DNA from: JBHHXG01 sp046756985 | GTDB lineage: Bacteria; Pseudomonadota; Zetaproteobacteria; Mariprofundales; Mariprofundaceae | Length of the DNA stretch: 12,201 nt | NCBI GenBank assembly: GCA_046756985.1 | Contig: JBHHXG010000047.1 | Span: 1-12,201, forward strand | Reading direction: 5' to 3' | In this document: positions 1 to 8,700 of the stretch, in pieces | How the letters are laid out: every line of letters begins with the position of its first letter | Numbering within the stretch: the stretch's first letter is position 1 | Made by a program: the position numbers and the translations under genes | Notes under the pieces: generated by a model | Told to the model about the DNA's origin: nothing | The model's database searches: none | The model's input: the letters and a program-made list of their open reading frames with translations, nothing else

Positions 1-288
1 GTTCTTTTCAGTTTCGCCGATGTACTTGCTGACCACAAGGCTGAGGTCGATCCGATACAGCGGCAAGCCAAGGGAATTGGCTATAACTTCAGCTGCTAAG
101 GTCTTGCCTGTTCCGGAAGGGCCGGCAAACAGGACCGCATATCCGGCAGTCATCTGTCCTTGCCACGCCCGGCTAACCTCCCGCAGGCGCTCAATGCAGT
201 TCGATGGCAGCGCAAGGTCATCCCAGGTTGCTTTGGTAGGCAATTCCTTCAACCAAGGCTCAATCTCAGCCAGTTTATTAATATCCAT
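1..288 (-). CDS. AAA+ ATPase, N-terminal 96 residues (runs off left edge)
   Basis: An open frame begins with ATG at 286-288 and continues to base 1 without a stop, giving 96 residues. A short N-terminal segment (about 50 residues, beginning MDINKLAEIEPWLKEL) precedes a hydrophobic strand and a textbook Walker A motif, GPSGTGKT, at residues 56-63. After it comes RIDLSLVVSKYIGETEKN (79-96), the beta2/pore-loop region typical of classical AAA ATPases of the VAT/p97/FtsH-like clade. The Walker B, sensor and arginine-finger regions lie outside the window. From memory, very similar AAA modules occur in ATPases encoded with phage-tail-like contractile injection systems, but also as stand-alone bacterial AAA proteins, so the role stays open. 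The gene starts 23 nt after the E3 stop in the same direction and could be co-transcribed with it; no strong Shine-Dalgarno sequence is visible. The AAA assignment is firm, the function unknown. Confidence 0.85.
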   Translation of the reverse strand, partial: MDINKLAEIEPWLKELPTKATWDDLALPSNCIERLREVSRAWQGQMTAGYAVLFAGPSGTGKTLAAEVIANSLGLPLYRIDLSLVVSKYIGETEKN

Positions 289-311
289 GAAGGCGCGCGT
301 CTTTATGCAAC

Positions 312-2138
312 CTAGATATGTATCGCCCGGCCTTCCGAATCGAGCACAGCCTCGTGCAGCATTTCTGAAAGTGTCGGATGCGGGAACATATGATGCGCCA
401 GCTCCGCTTCGGTCGTTTCCAGCGTGCGAGCCAGTTGCAGCGATACAATCAGCTCGGTGGCTTCCGCGCCGACGATGTGTGCGCCCAATAGTTCGCCGGT
501 CTCGCCATGGAAAATCGTTTTAACCATACCTTCGGTTTCGGCCAGGCCCATGGCCTTGCCGTTCGGCGCATAGGACATGCGGCCGATCTTGACCGGAATG
601 TCCTCTTCCTGGCACTGCTTCTCGGTCTTGCCGCAGGAACCCACCTGCGGCTGGCAGTAGGTGCATCCCGGCACATTGCCATAATCCACGGGATGCGGCT
701 CCTGTCCCGCAATCGCCTCAACACAGACAATGCCTTCATGGCTGGCCACATGCGCCAGAGCGGGCGCGCCGATCACATCGCCGATGGCATACACACCCGG
801 ATGATCGGTGCGATAATAATCATCCACCTCAATCTGGCTACGCTCCACCTTCATGGTTGTGTTTTCGGCACCGATATTGTCCGTATTGCCGATCACACCG
901 ACGGCTACCAGCACGCAATCGCCCTCAATACTTTGGTTCTTGCCTTTGGCTTCATACTTGACCAAACCTTTTCCTTCAACCGTCTTGGCCATGGACACCA
1001 TCGCACCGGTAATCACCTTGATGCCATTCTTCTTGAAACTGCGCTGCACCACTTTGGCAATCTCATGGTCTTCCAAGGGCAGAATCTGATCGGCTGCTTC
1101 CAGCACCGTCACATCTGAACCCATGGCATTGTAGAAATAGGCGAATTCCATGCCGATGGCGCCGGAGCCGATGACAATCAGCTTCTTCGGCAGGTGCGTC
1201 GGCACAAGCGCTTTCTTGTAGGTGATGACCGCCTTGTCATCGACATCCATGCCGGGGAAGGCGCGGGCCTTTGCGCCGGTGGCGACAATCACATGTTTGG
1301 CGGTTACCTGACTGCTGTTGCCGTCCTTGTCCCTGACCATCAGCTTGTTATCAGGCTCAAAGGATGCATATCCCTCGATGTGCTCAATCTTGTTCTTCTT
1401 GAACAGATAGCCGATGCCGCCCGCCAGCTTTTCGGAGATGCCCCGCGAACGCGCCACAGCCTGTACCAGATCGGGCTTCGGCTTGGTCAGCCCTACGCCC
1501 AGCTCCTTGCCATGATGCTTGATGACATTGATGATTTCGGCCGTTCTGAGTAATGCCTTGGTCGGGATACAACCCCAGTTCAGGCAGATACCACCCAGAT
1601 GCGTGGATTCTATACAGGCCGTTTTCAGGCCCAGTTGGGCAGCCCGGATAGCGGCAACATAACCGCCCGGGCCAGCGCCAATCACGACGACATCGTACTC
1701 GCCATCTGCATTGAATACGCCCGCTGGTTTCAGCGTCAGCTCATGCTCTTCTTCGGCCGGGGTCTCTGCGGCTGTGATGGTATCAACAACTTGCTCAGCC
1801 GTGGTCACAGGGGGCTCTTCCGCTGGAGTCTCGGTCGGAGTCTCAATAGACACTTCGGTGGCGACGCCTTCCGGCATGTAATCCGCCGGCACCTCTTCGC
1901 CTTCCTCGGCAATCACTGCAATTGGCGCACCGACCGCAACCACCGCACCTTCACCGGCAATGATTTTGTGCAAAACACCTTCGTCGACAACTTCCATTTC
2001 CATCGTCGCCTTGTCCGTCTCCACCTCGGCCATGACCTCGCCGCTGGCAAGCTCATCGCCTTCCTTCTTCAACCAGCGGGCAATCTTGCCTTCCGTCATC
2101 GTCGGCGATAGCTGGGTCATGAATACATCAATCGGCAT
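312..2138 (-). CDS. lpdA: Dihydrolipoamide dehydrogenase (E3) with N-terminal lipoyl domain
   Basis: This 608-residue flavoprotein is the E3 component of pyruvate dehydrogenase. It reoxidises dihydrolipoamide and passes the electrons through FAD to NAD+. Residues 1-80 form a biotinyl/lipoyl domain with the lipoylation motif ETDKATMEM (Lys43). A Thr/Glu/Pro/Ala-rich linker follows (about 92-145). The oxidoreductase carries the FAD motif GAGPGG (154-159), the redox disulfide in GGICLNWGCIPTK (Cys185, Cys190), the NAD-binding GSGAIG (324-329) and the C-terminal catalytic HPTLSE (His587, Glu592). Ordinary E3 is about 460-475 residues; the excess is the lipoyl domain and linker, a fusion known in some bacteria. 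The start is ATG at 2136-2138, preceded by GAGGT and a 5-nt spacer; the stop is TAG. It follows the E2 gene after 77 nt that contain an inverted repeat. Codons 1-91 are identical to those of E2 at the DNA level. Extra cysteines occur at 502 and 509. Confidence 0.97.
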   Translation of the reverse strand: MPIDVFMTQLSPTMTEGKIARWLKKEGDELASGEVMAEVETDKATMEMEVVDEGVLHKIIAGEGAVVAVGAPIAVIAEEGEEVPADYMPEGVATEVSIETPTETPAEEPPVTTAEQVVDTITAAETPAEEEHELTLKPAGVFNADGEYDVVVIGAGPGGYVAAIRAAQLGLKTACIESTHLGGICLNWGCIPTKALLRTAEIINVIKHHGKELGVGLTKPKPDLVQAVARSRGISEKLAGGIGYLFKKNKIEHIEGYASFEPDNKLMVRDKDGNSSQVTAKHVIVATGAKARAFPGMDVDDKAVITYKKALVPTHLPKKLIVIGSGAIGMEFAYFYNAMGSDVTVLEAADQILPLEDHEIAKVVQRSFKKNGIKVITGAMVSMAKTVEGKGLVKYEAKGKNQSIEGDCVLVAVGVIGNTDNIGAENTTMKVERSQIEVDDYYRTDHPGVYAIGDVIGAPALAHVASHEGIVCVEAIAGQEPHPVDYGNVPGCTYCQPQVGSCGKTEKQCQEEDIPVKIGRMSYAPNGKAMGLAETEGMVKTIFHGETGELLGAHIVGAEATELIVSLQLARTLETTEAELAHHMFPHPTLSEMLHEAVLDSEGRAIHI

Positions 2139-2139
2139 G
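1866..2139 (-). repeat. Perfect 274-bp direct repeat, copy in E3 gene (lipoyl domain)
   Basis: Read base by base, this stretch is identical to 3297-3570 at a constant offset of 1431 bp. It covers codons 1-91 of the E3 gene plus one base upstream of the ATG. Identity stops within one base of the start codon on one side and at the lipoyl-linker junction on the other, so the repeat is bounded by a protein domain. No synonymous difference is present. Confidence 0.97.
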
Positions 2140-2151
2140 ATTTACCTCAAT

Positions 2152-2213
2152 GAACCACAGAGACATAGAGAACAATTGATTTGTTTTCCTGTACCATTTA
2201 CGTCTCTGTGGTG
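2152..2213. repeat. MITE-like inverted repeat between E2 and E3 genes
   Basis: The arms ACCACAGAGAC (2154-2164) and GTCTCTGTGGT (2202-2212) are perfect 11-bp inverted complements separated by 37 nt. An inner pair, AACAA (2171-2175) and TTGTT (2181-2185), suggests a decayed longer hairpin. From memory, sequences of the type ACCACAGAGACACAGAG are common interspersed palindromic repeats in many bacterial genomes, and this looks like one degenerate copy. In the transcript the structure begins about 4 nt after the E2 stop codon and ends just before the E3 ribosome binding site, so it could stabilise or attenuate the message. There is no U-tract, so it is not a standard terminator. Confidence 0.8.
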
Positions 2214-2216
2214 AAA

Positions 2217-3569
2217 TTACAACAGCAGGCTGGCGGGACATTCCAGACGCTGCTTCAGCGCCGCCAGGAAATTCGCACCGACCGCACCATCGACAACACG
2301 GTGATCGCAGGACAGCGTGACGGTCATCATCTGGCGCACCCTGATTTCGCCATTTTCGGCCACGGCACGCTCTTCGGTTGCGCCGACGGCCAGAATCGCA
2401 CCCTCCGGCGGATTGACGACAGCGGCAAACTCGCGGATACCGAACATACCGAGGTTGGAAATCGAAAATGTCCCGCCGGTATATTCTTCCGGCTGAAGAC
2501 TGCCTTCGCGGGCGCGGCCGGCCAGCTCCTTGACCTCATTGGAAATCTCGACAATGCCTTTCTGTTCGGCATGACGCACCACCGGCGTGATCAGACCGCC
2601 CTCGATAGCCACGGCAACGGATACATGGGCATGCTTGTGCCGCAATGTCGCTTCATCCGTCCATGAAGCATTGGCGTCCGGCACATCAATAAGCGATTTG
2701 GCGACTGCCTTGATGATGAAATCATTAACCGAAAGTTTGAAGGCGCCATCCGCCGCTTCATTAAACTGCAGACGCAGGTCCATCAACCGCTCCATGTTGA
2801 TATCAATGGTCAAATAAAAATGTGGCGCAGTCTGCTTGGACTCGATCAATCGGCGGGCAATGGCCTTGCGCATCATGCTGTTTTCAACACGATCATACTC
2901 ATCCGCATGATAAGGCAAGGGGCCTGCCGGCAGCGGGCGCGGTGGAGGGGGTGCGACGGCTGCCGTCGCAGCGATGCCGAGACTGATGCCGCGCTTGGCG
3001 GCCTTCTCGATGTCAGTCTTCGTAATACGGCCGCCGGGGCCTGTGCCCTGCACGGCGGCCAGATTGATGCCTTTCTGTTTGGCCAGTCTGCGGGCCAGCG
3101 GGCTGGCCTTGATGCGGCGGGACGCCCCGGCCGTCGATGCAGATACTGCAGGCTGTATAGTTGGAACTGGGGCCGCAGCTTTTTCAGGAGCAGGGGCACT
3201 CACTGTTTCAGCGCTCGGTGCAGGCCCTGGCTCAGGCTGAACAGTAGGAGTCTTTTCTTCCGGAGCCACTTCAGCAGCAGACTCTTCCCCGGTAATGCCT
3301 TCCGGCATGTAATCCGCCGGCACCTCTTCGCCTTCCTCGGCAATCACTGCAATTGGCGCACCGACCGCAACCACCGCACCTTCACCGGCAATGATTTTGT
3401 GCAAAACACCTTCGTCGACAACTTCCATTTCCATCGTCGCCTTGTCCGTCTCCACCTCGGCCATGACCTCGCCGCTGGCAAGCTCATCGCCTTCCTTCTT
3501 CAACCAGCGGGCAATCTTGCCTTCCGTCATCGTCGGCGATAGCTGGGTCATGAATACATCAATCGGCAT
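2217..3569 (-). CDS. pdhC: Dihydrolipoamide acetyltransferase (E2) of pyruvate dehydrogenase
   Basis: This 450-residue protein is the core of the pyruvate dehydrogenase complex and transfers the acetyl group from lipoamide to CoA. Domains in order are: one lipoyl domain (1-80) with Lys43 in ETDKATMEM; an Ala/Pro/Glu-rich linker (about 92-150); a peripheral-subunit-binding domain (about 152-190, with KASPLARRLA and GTGPGGRITKTDI); a second Pro-rich linker (about 198-220, with PPPPRPLP); and the catalytic domain (about 225-450). The catalytic domain holds the active-site motif DHRVVDG (His423, Asp427) and the GTFSISNLG segment. Length and layout match alphaproteobacterial or mitochondrial type E2. 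The ATG at 3567-3569 has AGGG seven bases upstream; the stop is TAA. It lies 24 nt downstream of E1 beta. Substrate specificity for pyruvate is inferred from the neighbouring E1 alpha and beta genes. Confidence 0.96.
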   Translation of the reverse strand: MPIDVFMTQLSPTMTEGKIARWLKKEGDELASGEVMAEVETDKATMEMEVVDEGVLHKIIAGEGAVVAVGAPIAVIAEEGEEVPADYMPEGITGEESAAEVAPEEKTPTVQPEPGPAPSAETVSAPAPEKAAAPVPTIQPAVSASTAGASRRIKASPLARRLAKQKGINLAAVQGTGPGGRITKTDIEKAAKRGISLGIAATAAVAPPPPRPLPAGPLPYHADEYDRVENSMMRKAIARRLIESKQTAPHFYLTIDINMERLMDLRLQFNEAADGAFKLSVNDFIIKAVAKSLIDVPDANASWTDEATLRHKHAHVSVAVAIEGGLITPVVRHAEQKGIVEISNEVKELAGRAREGSLQPEEYTGGTFSISNLGMFGIREFAAVVNPPEGAILAVGATEERAVAENGEIRVRQMMTVTLSCDHRVVDGAVGANFLAALKQRLECPASLLL

Positions 3570-3570
3570 G
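3297..3570 (-). repeat. Perfect 274-bp direct repeat, copy in E2 gene (lipoyl domain)
   Basis: This is the partner of 1866-2139. It encodes residues 1-91 of E2. Flanks diverge at once on both sides: the linker codons after Gly91 differ, and the upstream ribosome binding sites are unrelated (AGGG here, GAGGT in the E3 copy). Confidence 0.97.
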
Positions 3571-3593
3571 GCTAATCCCTACCCTGTCCTGAT

Positions 3594-4574
3594 TCAGGCG
3601 CGGCCGGTGACGACACGGGCCGCCTCGACGATCTCGGCCACGCTGGGCAACGCCAACGCTTCCAGATTCGCTGCATATGGCATCGGCACATCTTTGCCGG
3701 TCACACGTGCCACCGGTGCATCCAGATCGTCAAAGCCCTTTTCCATAATGCGGGCTGAAATCTCCGCACCAATACCGGCAAAGCGCCAGCCTTCTTCAAC
3801 TACGACGGCGCGGTTCGTCCTGGCCACACTGGCCAGAATGGTGGCTTCATCCAGCGGCCGGATCGTGCGCGGATCGATCACTTCAGCAGCAATGCCCTGT
3901 TTGGCAAGCTCTTCGGCCGCCGCCAGGGCAAAGCCGGCCATGCGCGAATGGGCAACAATCGTCACATCACTGCCGGTCCGCTTGATATCAGCCTTGCCCA
4001 GCGGAATGATATATTCGTCATCCGGCACGTCGCCGACATCGCCGTAATTGATTTCGTTTTCAATAAAGATGACTGGATCGTTGTCGCGAATAGCGGCCTT
4101 CAGCAGCCCCTTGGCGTCGGCCGGATTCGATGGCAGCACGACCTTCAATCCCGGCACATTGGCCATCCAGTTTTCCAGGCTCTGCGAATGCTGGGCGGCC
4201 ACACGGGCGGCCGCACCGCCGGCGCCACGAAATACCATTGGCACCGAATACATGCCGCCTGACATGTACAGCATCTTGGCAGCCGCATTGACAATCTGAT
4301 CCAGCGCCAGAATGGCAAAGTTCCAGGTCATGAATTCGATGATTGGCCTCAGGCCCGCCATGGCGGCACCCACGCCGAGTCCGGCAAAGCCCAGTTCGGT
4401 AATTGGCGTATCGATCACGCGCTTCGGCCCGAACTTGTCCAGCATCCCCTGGGAAACCTTGTAGGCGCCATTGTATTCGGCGACTTCCTCGCCCATCAGG
4501 AATACGCCCGGGTCGCGCTCCATTTCCTCGCACATGGCCTGATTCAGCGCTTCACGATAGGTAATCTTGCTCAT
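3594..4574 (-). CDS. pdhB: Pyruvate dehydrogenase E1 component, beta subunit
   Basis: This 326-residue protein is the beta subunit of the heterotetrameric E1, which decarboxylates pyruvate on thiamine diphosphate and reductively acetylates the lipoyl groups of E2. The sequence starts MSKITYREALNQAM. It contains the conserved DTPITELGFAG with the TPP-activating Glu60, the MTWNFA segment, QHSQSLE (His129) and the C-terminal GKDVPMPYAANLE, all hallmarks of the transketolase pyrimidine-binding and C-terminal domains. It lacks the N-terminal lipoyl domain found on E1 beta in some alphaproteobacteria, which fits the lipoyl domains being on E2 and E3 here. Its ATG overlaps the E1 alpha stop by one base (TGATG), indicating translational coupling and equimolar synthesis. 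Stop TGA, 24 nt before the E2 start. Confidence 0.97.
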   Translation of the reverse strand: MSKITYREALNQAMCEEMERDPGVFLMGEEVAEYNGAYKVSQGMLDKFGPKRVIDTPITELGFAGLGVGAAMAGLRPIIEFMTWNFAILALDQIVNAAAKMLYMSGGMYSVPMVFRGAGGAAARVAAQHSQSLENWMANVPGLKVVLPSNPADAKGLLKAAIRDNDPVIFIENEINYGDVGDVPDDEYIIPLGKADIKRTGSDVTIVAHSRMAGFALAAAEELAKQGIAAEVIDPRTIRPLDEATILASVARTNRAVVVEEGWRFAGIGAEISARIMEKGFDDLDAPVARVTGKDVPMPYAANLEALALPSVAEIVEAARVVTGRA

Positions 4575-5629
4575 CAGCCCGCCTTGCCCGGATAGGGATA
4601 TGATCCTTCGATCGAATCGATATAGACATCGGTGTATAACTCGGAGGCATCGGGCTCCGGCATTGCCTCCGCCGCCTTGGCAATGGCAGTCACTTCTTTC
4701 TTGATGTCCTTATCTTTCTGTTTGAATGCTTCTTCGCTGCCCATGCCGGCCTCGATCATCTGCGCCTGCAGCCTGGCAATGGGATCACGGCCTGTGCGCC
4801 ATTCATCCACTTCCTCACGGGTACGGTACGTCGCCGGGTCGGACATGGAATGACCGCGGTAGCGGTAGGTGATGGCCTCCACCAGAATCGGACCCTCCCC
4901 GCCTCTGGCATGCGCAATGGCCTCGCCCATCTTGCGCTCGACTTCAAGCACATCCATGCCATCGACCTGCATGCCCGGAATCTTGAAGCTGATACCGCGT
5001 TTGAACAGATGCGTCTCGGCCGAAGCGCGATCCAGCGATGTGCCCATGGCATACTGATTGTTCTCGACAATGAAGACGATGGGCAGTTTCCACAGCGCCG
5101 CCATGTTGAATGACTCATAAACAGCGCCCTGGTTGATGCCGCCATCGCCCATGAAACACAGCGTCACCCGCCCATCCTCGCGGTACCATGAGGCAAAACC
5201 GAAACCCAGGCCGACCGGCACCTGTTCACCGACAATGCCGTTGCCGCCGGCAAAATTCTTGTCCTTGTCGAACATGTGCATCGAGCCGCCCTTGCCCTTG
5301 ACGATGCCACCACCGCGGCCAAGCAGTTCGGCCATAACTGCGGTCGGGTCAGAACCACGGGCCAGTATATGGCCATGATCACGGTAACTGGTCAGCATAT
5401 AATCTTCAGACTTTGCTGCATGCTGCACACCGACTGGCACGGCCTCCTGGCCATTGCACAGATGGCAGAAACCGCCAATTTTCTGCAGCCCGTACAGCTG
5501 GCCGGCTTTTTCCTCAAAACGGCGGATAAACAGCATGGAATCATGCATGGCATGGAGGGTATCGGCACTGTAGGAGCGGCCTTCATACGTCAATTCGGCC
5601 TGTTTTGCCTGTTTCTGCTTTGCAGCCAT
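4574..5629 (-). CDS. pdhA: Pyruvate dehydrogenase E1 component, alpha subunit
   Basis: This 351-residue protein is the TPP-binding alpha subunit of E1. The thiamine diphosphate motif runs from GDG (161-163) through GGINQGAVYESFNMAALW to ENN (ending 191). Earlier, FIRRFEEKAGQLYG and GFCHLCNGQEAV are typical of this family. RGHSMSDPATYR (from about residue 258) corresponds to the phosphorylation-loop region of mitochondrial E1 alpha. The frame is open upstream to another ATG at 5710, but the start at 5627-5629 (MAAKQKQAKQ) is preferred: it has a strong AGGGGG just upstream, and the 27 extra residues do not look like the family. It is the first gene of the PDH set, 147 nt downstream of nifJ, and overlaps pdhB by one base. 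Confidence 0.95.
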   Translation of the reverse strand: MAAKQKQAKQAELTYEGRSYSADTLHAMHDSMLFIRRFEEKAGQLYGLQKIGGFCHLCNGQEAVPVGVQHAAKSEDYMLTSYRDHGHILARGSDPTAVMAELLGRGGGIVKGKGGSMHMFDKDKNFAGGNGIVGEQVPVGLGFGFASWYREDGRVTLCFMGDGGINQGAVYESFNMAALWKLPIVFIVENNQYAMGTSLDRASAETHLFKRGISFKIPGMQVDGMDVLEVERKMGEAIAHARGGEGPILVEAITYRYRGHSMSDPATYRTREEVDEWRTGRDPIARLQAQMIEAGMGSEEAFKQKDKDIKKEVTAIAKAAEAMPEPDASELYTDVYIDSIEGSYPYPGKAG

Positions 5630-5633
5630 GCAT

Positions 5634-5639
5634 CCCCCT
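5634..5639 (-). promoter_or_regulatory. Ribosome binding site that decides the pdhA start
   Basis: On the minus strand AGGGGG lies 4 nt before ATG 5629, supporting that start over the ATG at 5710. The complementary CCCCT occurs 13 nt further upstream in the mRNA (plus-strand AGGGG at 5653-5657), so the site could pair in a 5-bp stem. Whether that matters is speculative. Confidence 0.6.
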
Positions 5640-5776
5640 GAATTGGAAATCGAGGGGCGAATCATGCCGGAGCAGCCAGCAAGCATCAACCAATGGCTGA
5701 CAATAATCATGGACGGGAAAGCCCTATGAAATGTATTGTTTTTTCAGCACTTCTTCCTTAAACAGGAATGGCCCGG

Positions 5777-8700
5777 CTATTCCATCGGCTGGAAGGCTGA
5801 CGGGTCCTGGTTGGCCATATGTTCATAGGTGGCCCAACGCAGATCGACTGACTCCTGCGCAAGCTTCATCAGCCGCTCTGCCTCTTCAGGCTGGGTCTTT
5901 TGCAGCGATTTATAGCGCATTTCGGTATAGGCATAGTCGGCCACTTTCATGCTTGGGCGCGGCGAGTCCAGCACAAACGGTCTTTTGCCCGCCTTGCGCA
6001 GCTCCGGATTATAGCGAATCAGCGGCCAGTAGCCTGAAGCCACGGCCATATCCTGCTGGTGCAGGCCCTGGGTCATATCAATGCCGTGGGCAATACAGTG
6101 GCTGTAGGCGAGAATAAGAGACGGACCGTTATATTCCTCTGCCTCACGCATCGCCAGCAGGGTCTGCTGCGGATTGGCGCCCATGGCAACTCTGGCGACG
6201 TAGACATTACCATAAGAAATCACCTGCATGGCAAGATCTTTCTTGCCGACACGCTTTCCGGCTGAAGCAAATTTGGCAGTCGCCGCGGTAGGTGTTGACT
6301 TGGAGGCCTGCCCGCCTGTATTGGAATAAACTTCGGTGTCCAGCACCAGTACGTTGATGTTGCGACCACTGGCCAGCGCATGATCGAGACCCGATGAGCC
6401 GATATCATAGGCCCAGCCATCGCCGCCGATCAGCCACACACTGCGACGCACCAGATGATCGACAACCGACAGCAGGTTCTTCGCCCTGGGATCATCAATC
6501 TCCCTCAGCTGTCTTCTCAGCTGCGTCACCCGCTCGCGCTGCCGGTGAATTTCCGAGCCAACCTGTTTGGCGTTGATCAGTGAATCAATGAACGCCTGCT
6601 CAAGCCACGGGGACATTTCCTTGAGTGCCTCCATGGCTTGATGCATATGATGATCGGCCGCGATTCGCATGCCGAGACCAAATTCCGCATTGTCCTCAAA
6701 CAGAGAGTTGGACCAGGCTGGTCCCCTGCCATCCTTATTCACGGTCCACGGCGTAGCCGGCAAGTTGCCACCATAAATCGACGAACAACCGGTGGCATTG
6801 GCGACCAGCAGACGTGGGCCGAACAGCTGGGTCAACAAACGCACATAGGGCGTCTCGCCGCATCCGGCACAGGCGCCGGAGAATTCAAACAGCGGCTCAA
6901 GAAACTGTGCGCCGCGTACCGCTGAGAAATCGACATTGCTGCGATCATTTACAGGAATGGACTCGAAAAACTCGATATCGCTGCGGCCCTGTTCAAGAAG
7001 CGGCGCCTTGGCAGTCATGTTGATGGCCTTGTGGCTGTGATCCGCGGGATCAAGTGCCGGACAGGCATTCACGCACATCTCACAGCCTGTACAGTCTTCG
7101 ACATAGATTTGCAACGTATAGCGGGTTTCGGGAAAGCCGCGTGCTGAAACGGGGGCGGACGGAAAACCGTCATTGGCATCTTTAAGCAACGCTTCATTGT
7201 AAAACTTGGCCCGAATCACACTGTGCGGGCAGACAAAGCTGCAATTGCCGCACTGGATACAGAGATCCGGCTCCCACAGCGGCACAAAATCGGCAATGTT
7301 ACGCTTTTCCCACTGGGCGGTTCCGCTGGGATAGGTGCCATCAACCGGTATTTTACTGACCGGCAGATCATCGCCGTGTCCGGCCAGCATCGGTGCAGTC
7401 ACCTCCTGCACAAACTGCGGCGCCCGTGGCGAGACAATCGCTTCCAGCTCGCGGTCGCTTGTGGCCCGGGCCGGAACCTCAACCTTATGCAGATGATCCA
7501 GTGCCGCATCCACCGCCTCGAAATTCTGCTGCACGACATCCGCGCCCTTGCGGGCATAGGTCTTCTCAATCGCTTTCTTGATCTGCGAAATCGCTTCATC
7601 GCGCGGCAGAACCCCCGAAAGAGCAAAAAAGCAGGTCTGCATGATGGTGTTGATGCGGCGGCCCATACCGGCATTGCGAGCTACAGTTGAAGCATCAATG
7701 ACATAAAACGCGATGTTTCGGTCAATGATGGTCTGCTGTACCGGGCGGGGAAGGTCATCCCAGACCTTATCGACGGCAACCGGACTGTTGAGCAGGAAAA
7801 CAGCCCCATCAGCGGCATCTTTCAGCAGCTCAACCTGGTTGATGAAATTGTACTTATGGCAAGCGATAAAATTCGCCGACTGGATCAGATAGGGTGCACG
7901 AATCGGGTCCGGGCCAAAGCGCAGATGCGAAATGGTATGCGATCCCGCCTTCTTGGAATCATAAACAAAATAGCCCTGACAGTAGAGGTCGGTATTCTCA
8001 CCGATAATTTTGATGCTGTTTTTGTTGGCCGACACTGTGCCGTCGGAACCCAAGCCAAAGAACAGGGCCCGGGTCACCTGCTGCGGCTCAATATTGAAGC
8101 TGTCATCCATGTCGAGACTGGTATGACTGACATCATCATGGATGCCAACAGTAAACTGATTTTTTGGGTTGTCCTTGCCCAGTTCATCAAAAACGGCTTT
8201 GGCCATGGCAGGCGTAAACTCCTTGGACGAAAGACCGTAGCGGCCGCCTATGAGGCGGGGCAATGACTGAATCTCCCCTCGATTGAACGCTTCTGCCAGA
8301 GAAGTTGCGATATCCTGATAGAGTGGCTCGCCACTGGCGCCCATCTCCTTGGTACGGTCCAGCACAGCGATGGCGCGGACGCTTGCTGGCAGTGCTGCAA
8401 GCAGGTGTGGCCTGCTGAAAGGGCGAAACAGACGGACCGTGACTACGCCCAGCTTTGCCCCGCCGGCATTGAGCACATCCACGGTTTCTTCAATCGTCTG
8501 CGCGGCGGAGCCCATGACAATGATCACCTGCTCAGCATCATCGGCGCCACAATAGTCAAAAAGATGATACTGCCGGCCCGTCAGTCCAGCCAGTTCATCC
8601 ATATTTTGCTGCACAATGCCGGGAATTTTTTCGTAAAACGGGTTGGCGCTTTCCCTGCCCTGGAAATAGACATCAGGATTCTGCGCCGTGCCACGAATGA

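Noticed and set aside
507..1118. Plus-strand open frame (203 codons) opposite the E3 gene
   Set aside because: It is fully antisense to conserved E3 coding sequence and His-rich in the way reverse-complement shadows often are.
2820..3542. Plus-strand open frame (240 codons) opposite the E2 gene
   Set aside because: Its end duplicates an antisense frame opposite E3 only because the lipoyl-coding DNA itself is duplicated; there is no independent evidence of coding.
5630..5710. N-terminal extension of pdhA from the ATG at 5708-5710
   Set aside because: The 27 extra residues look unlike E1 alpha proteins, while the internal ATG at 5629 has a strong AGGGGG just upstream.
5755..5776. Terminator after nifJ
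   Set aside because: The only hairpin is a 5-bp A/T-rich stem (TTCCT/AGGAA) without a following U-tract.
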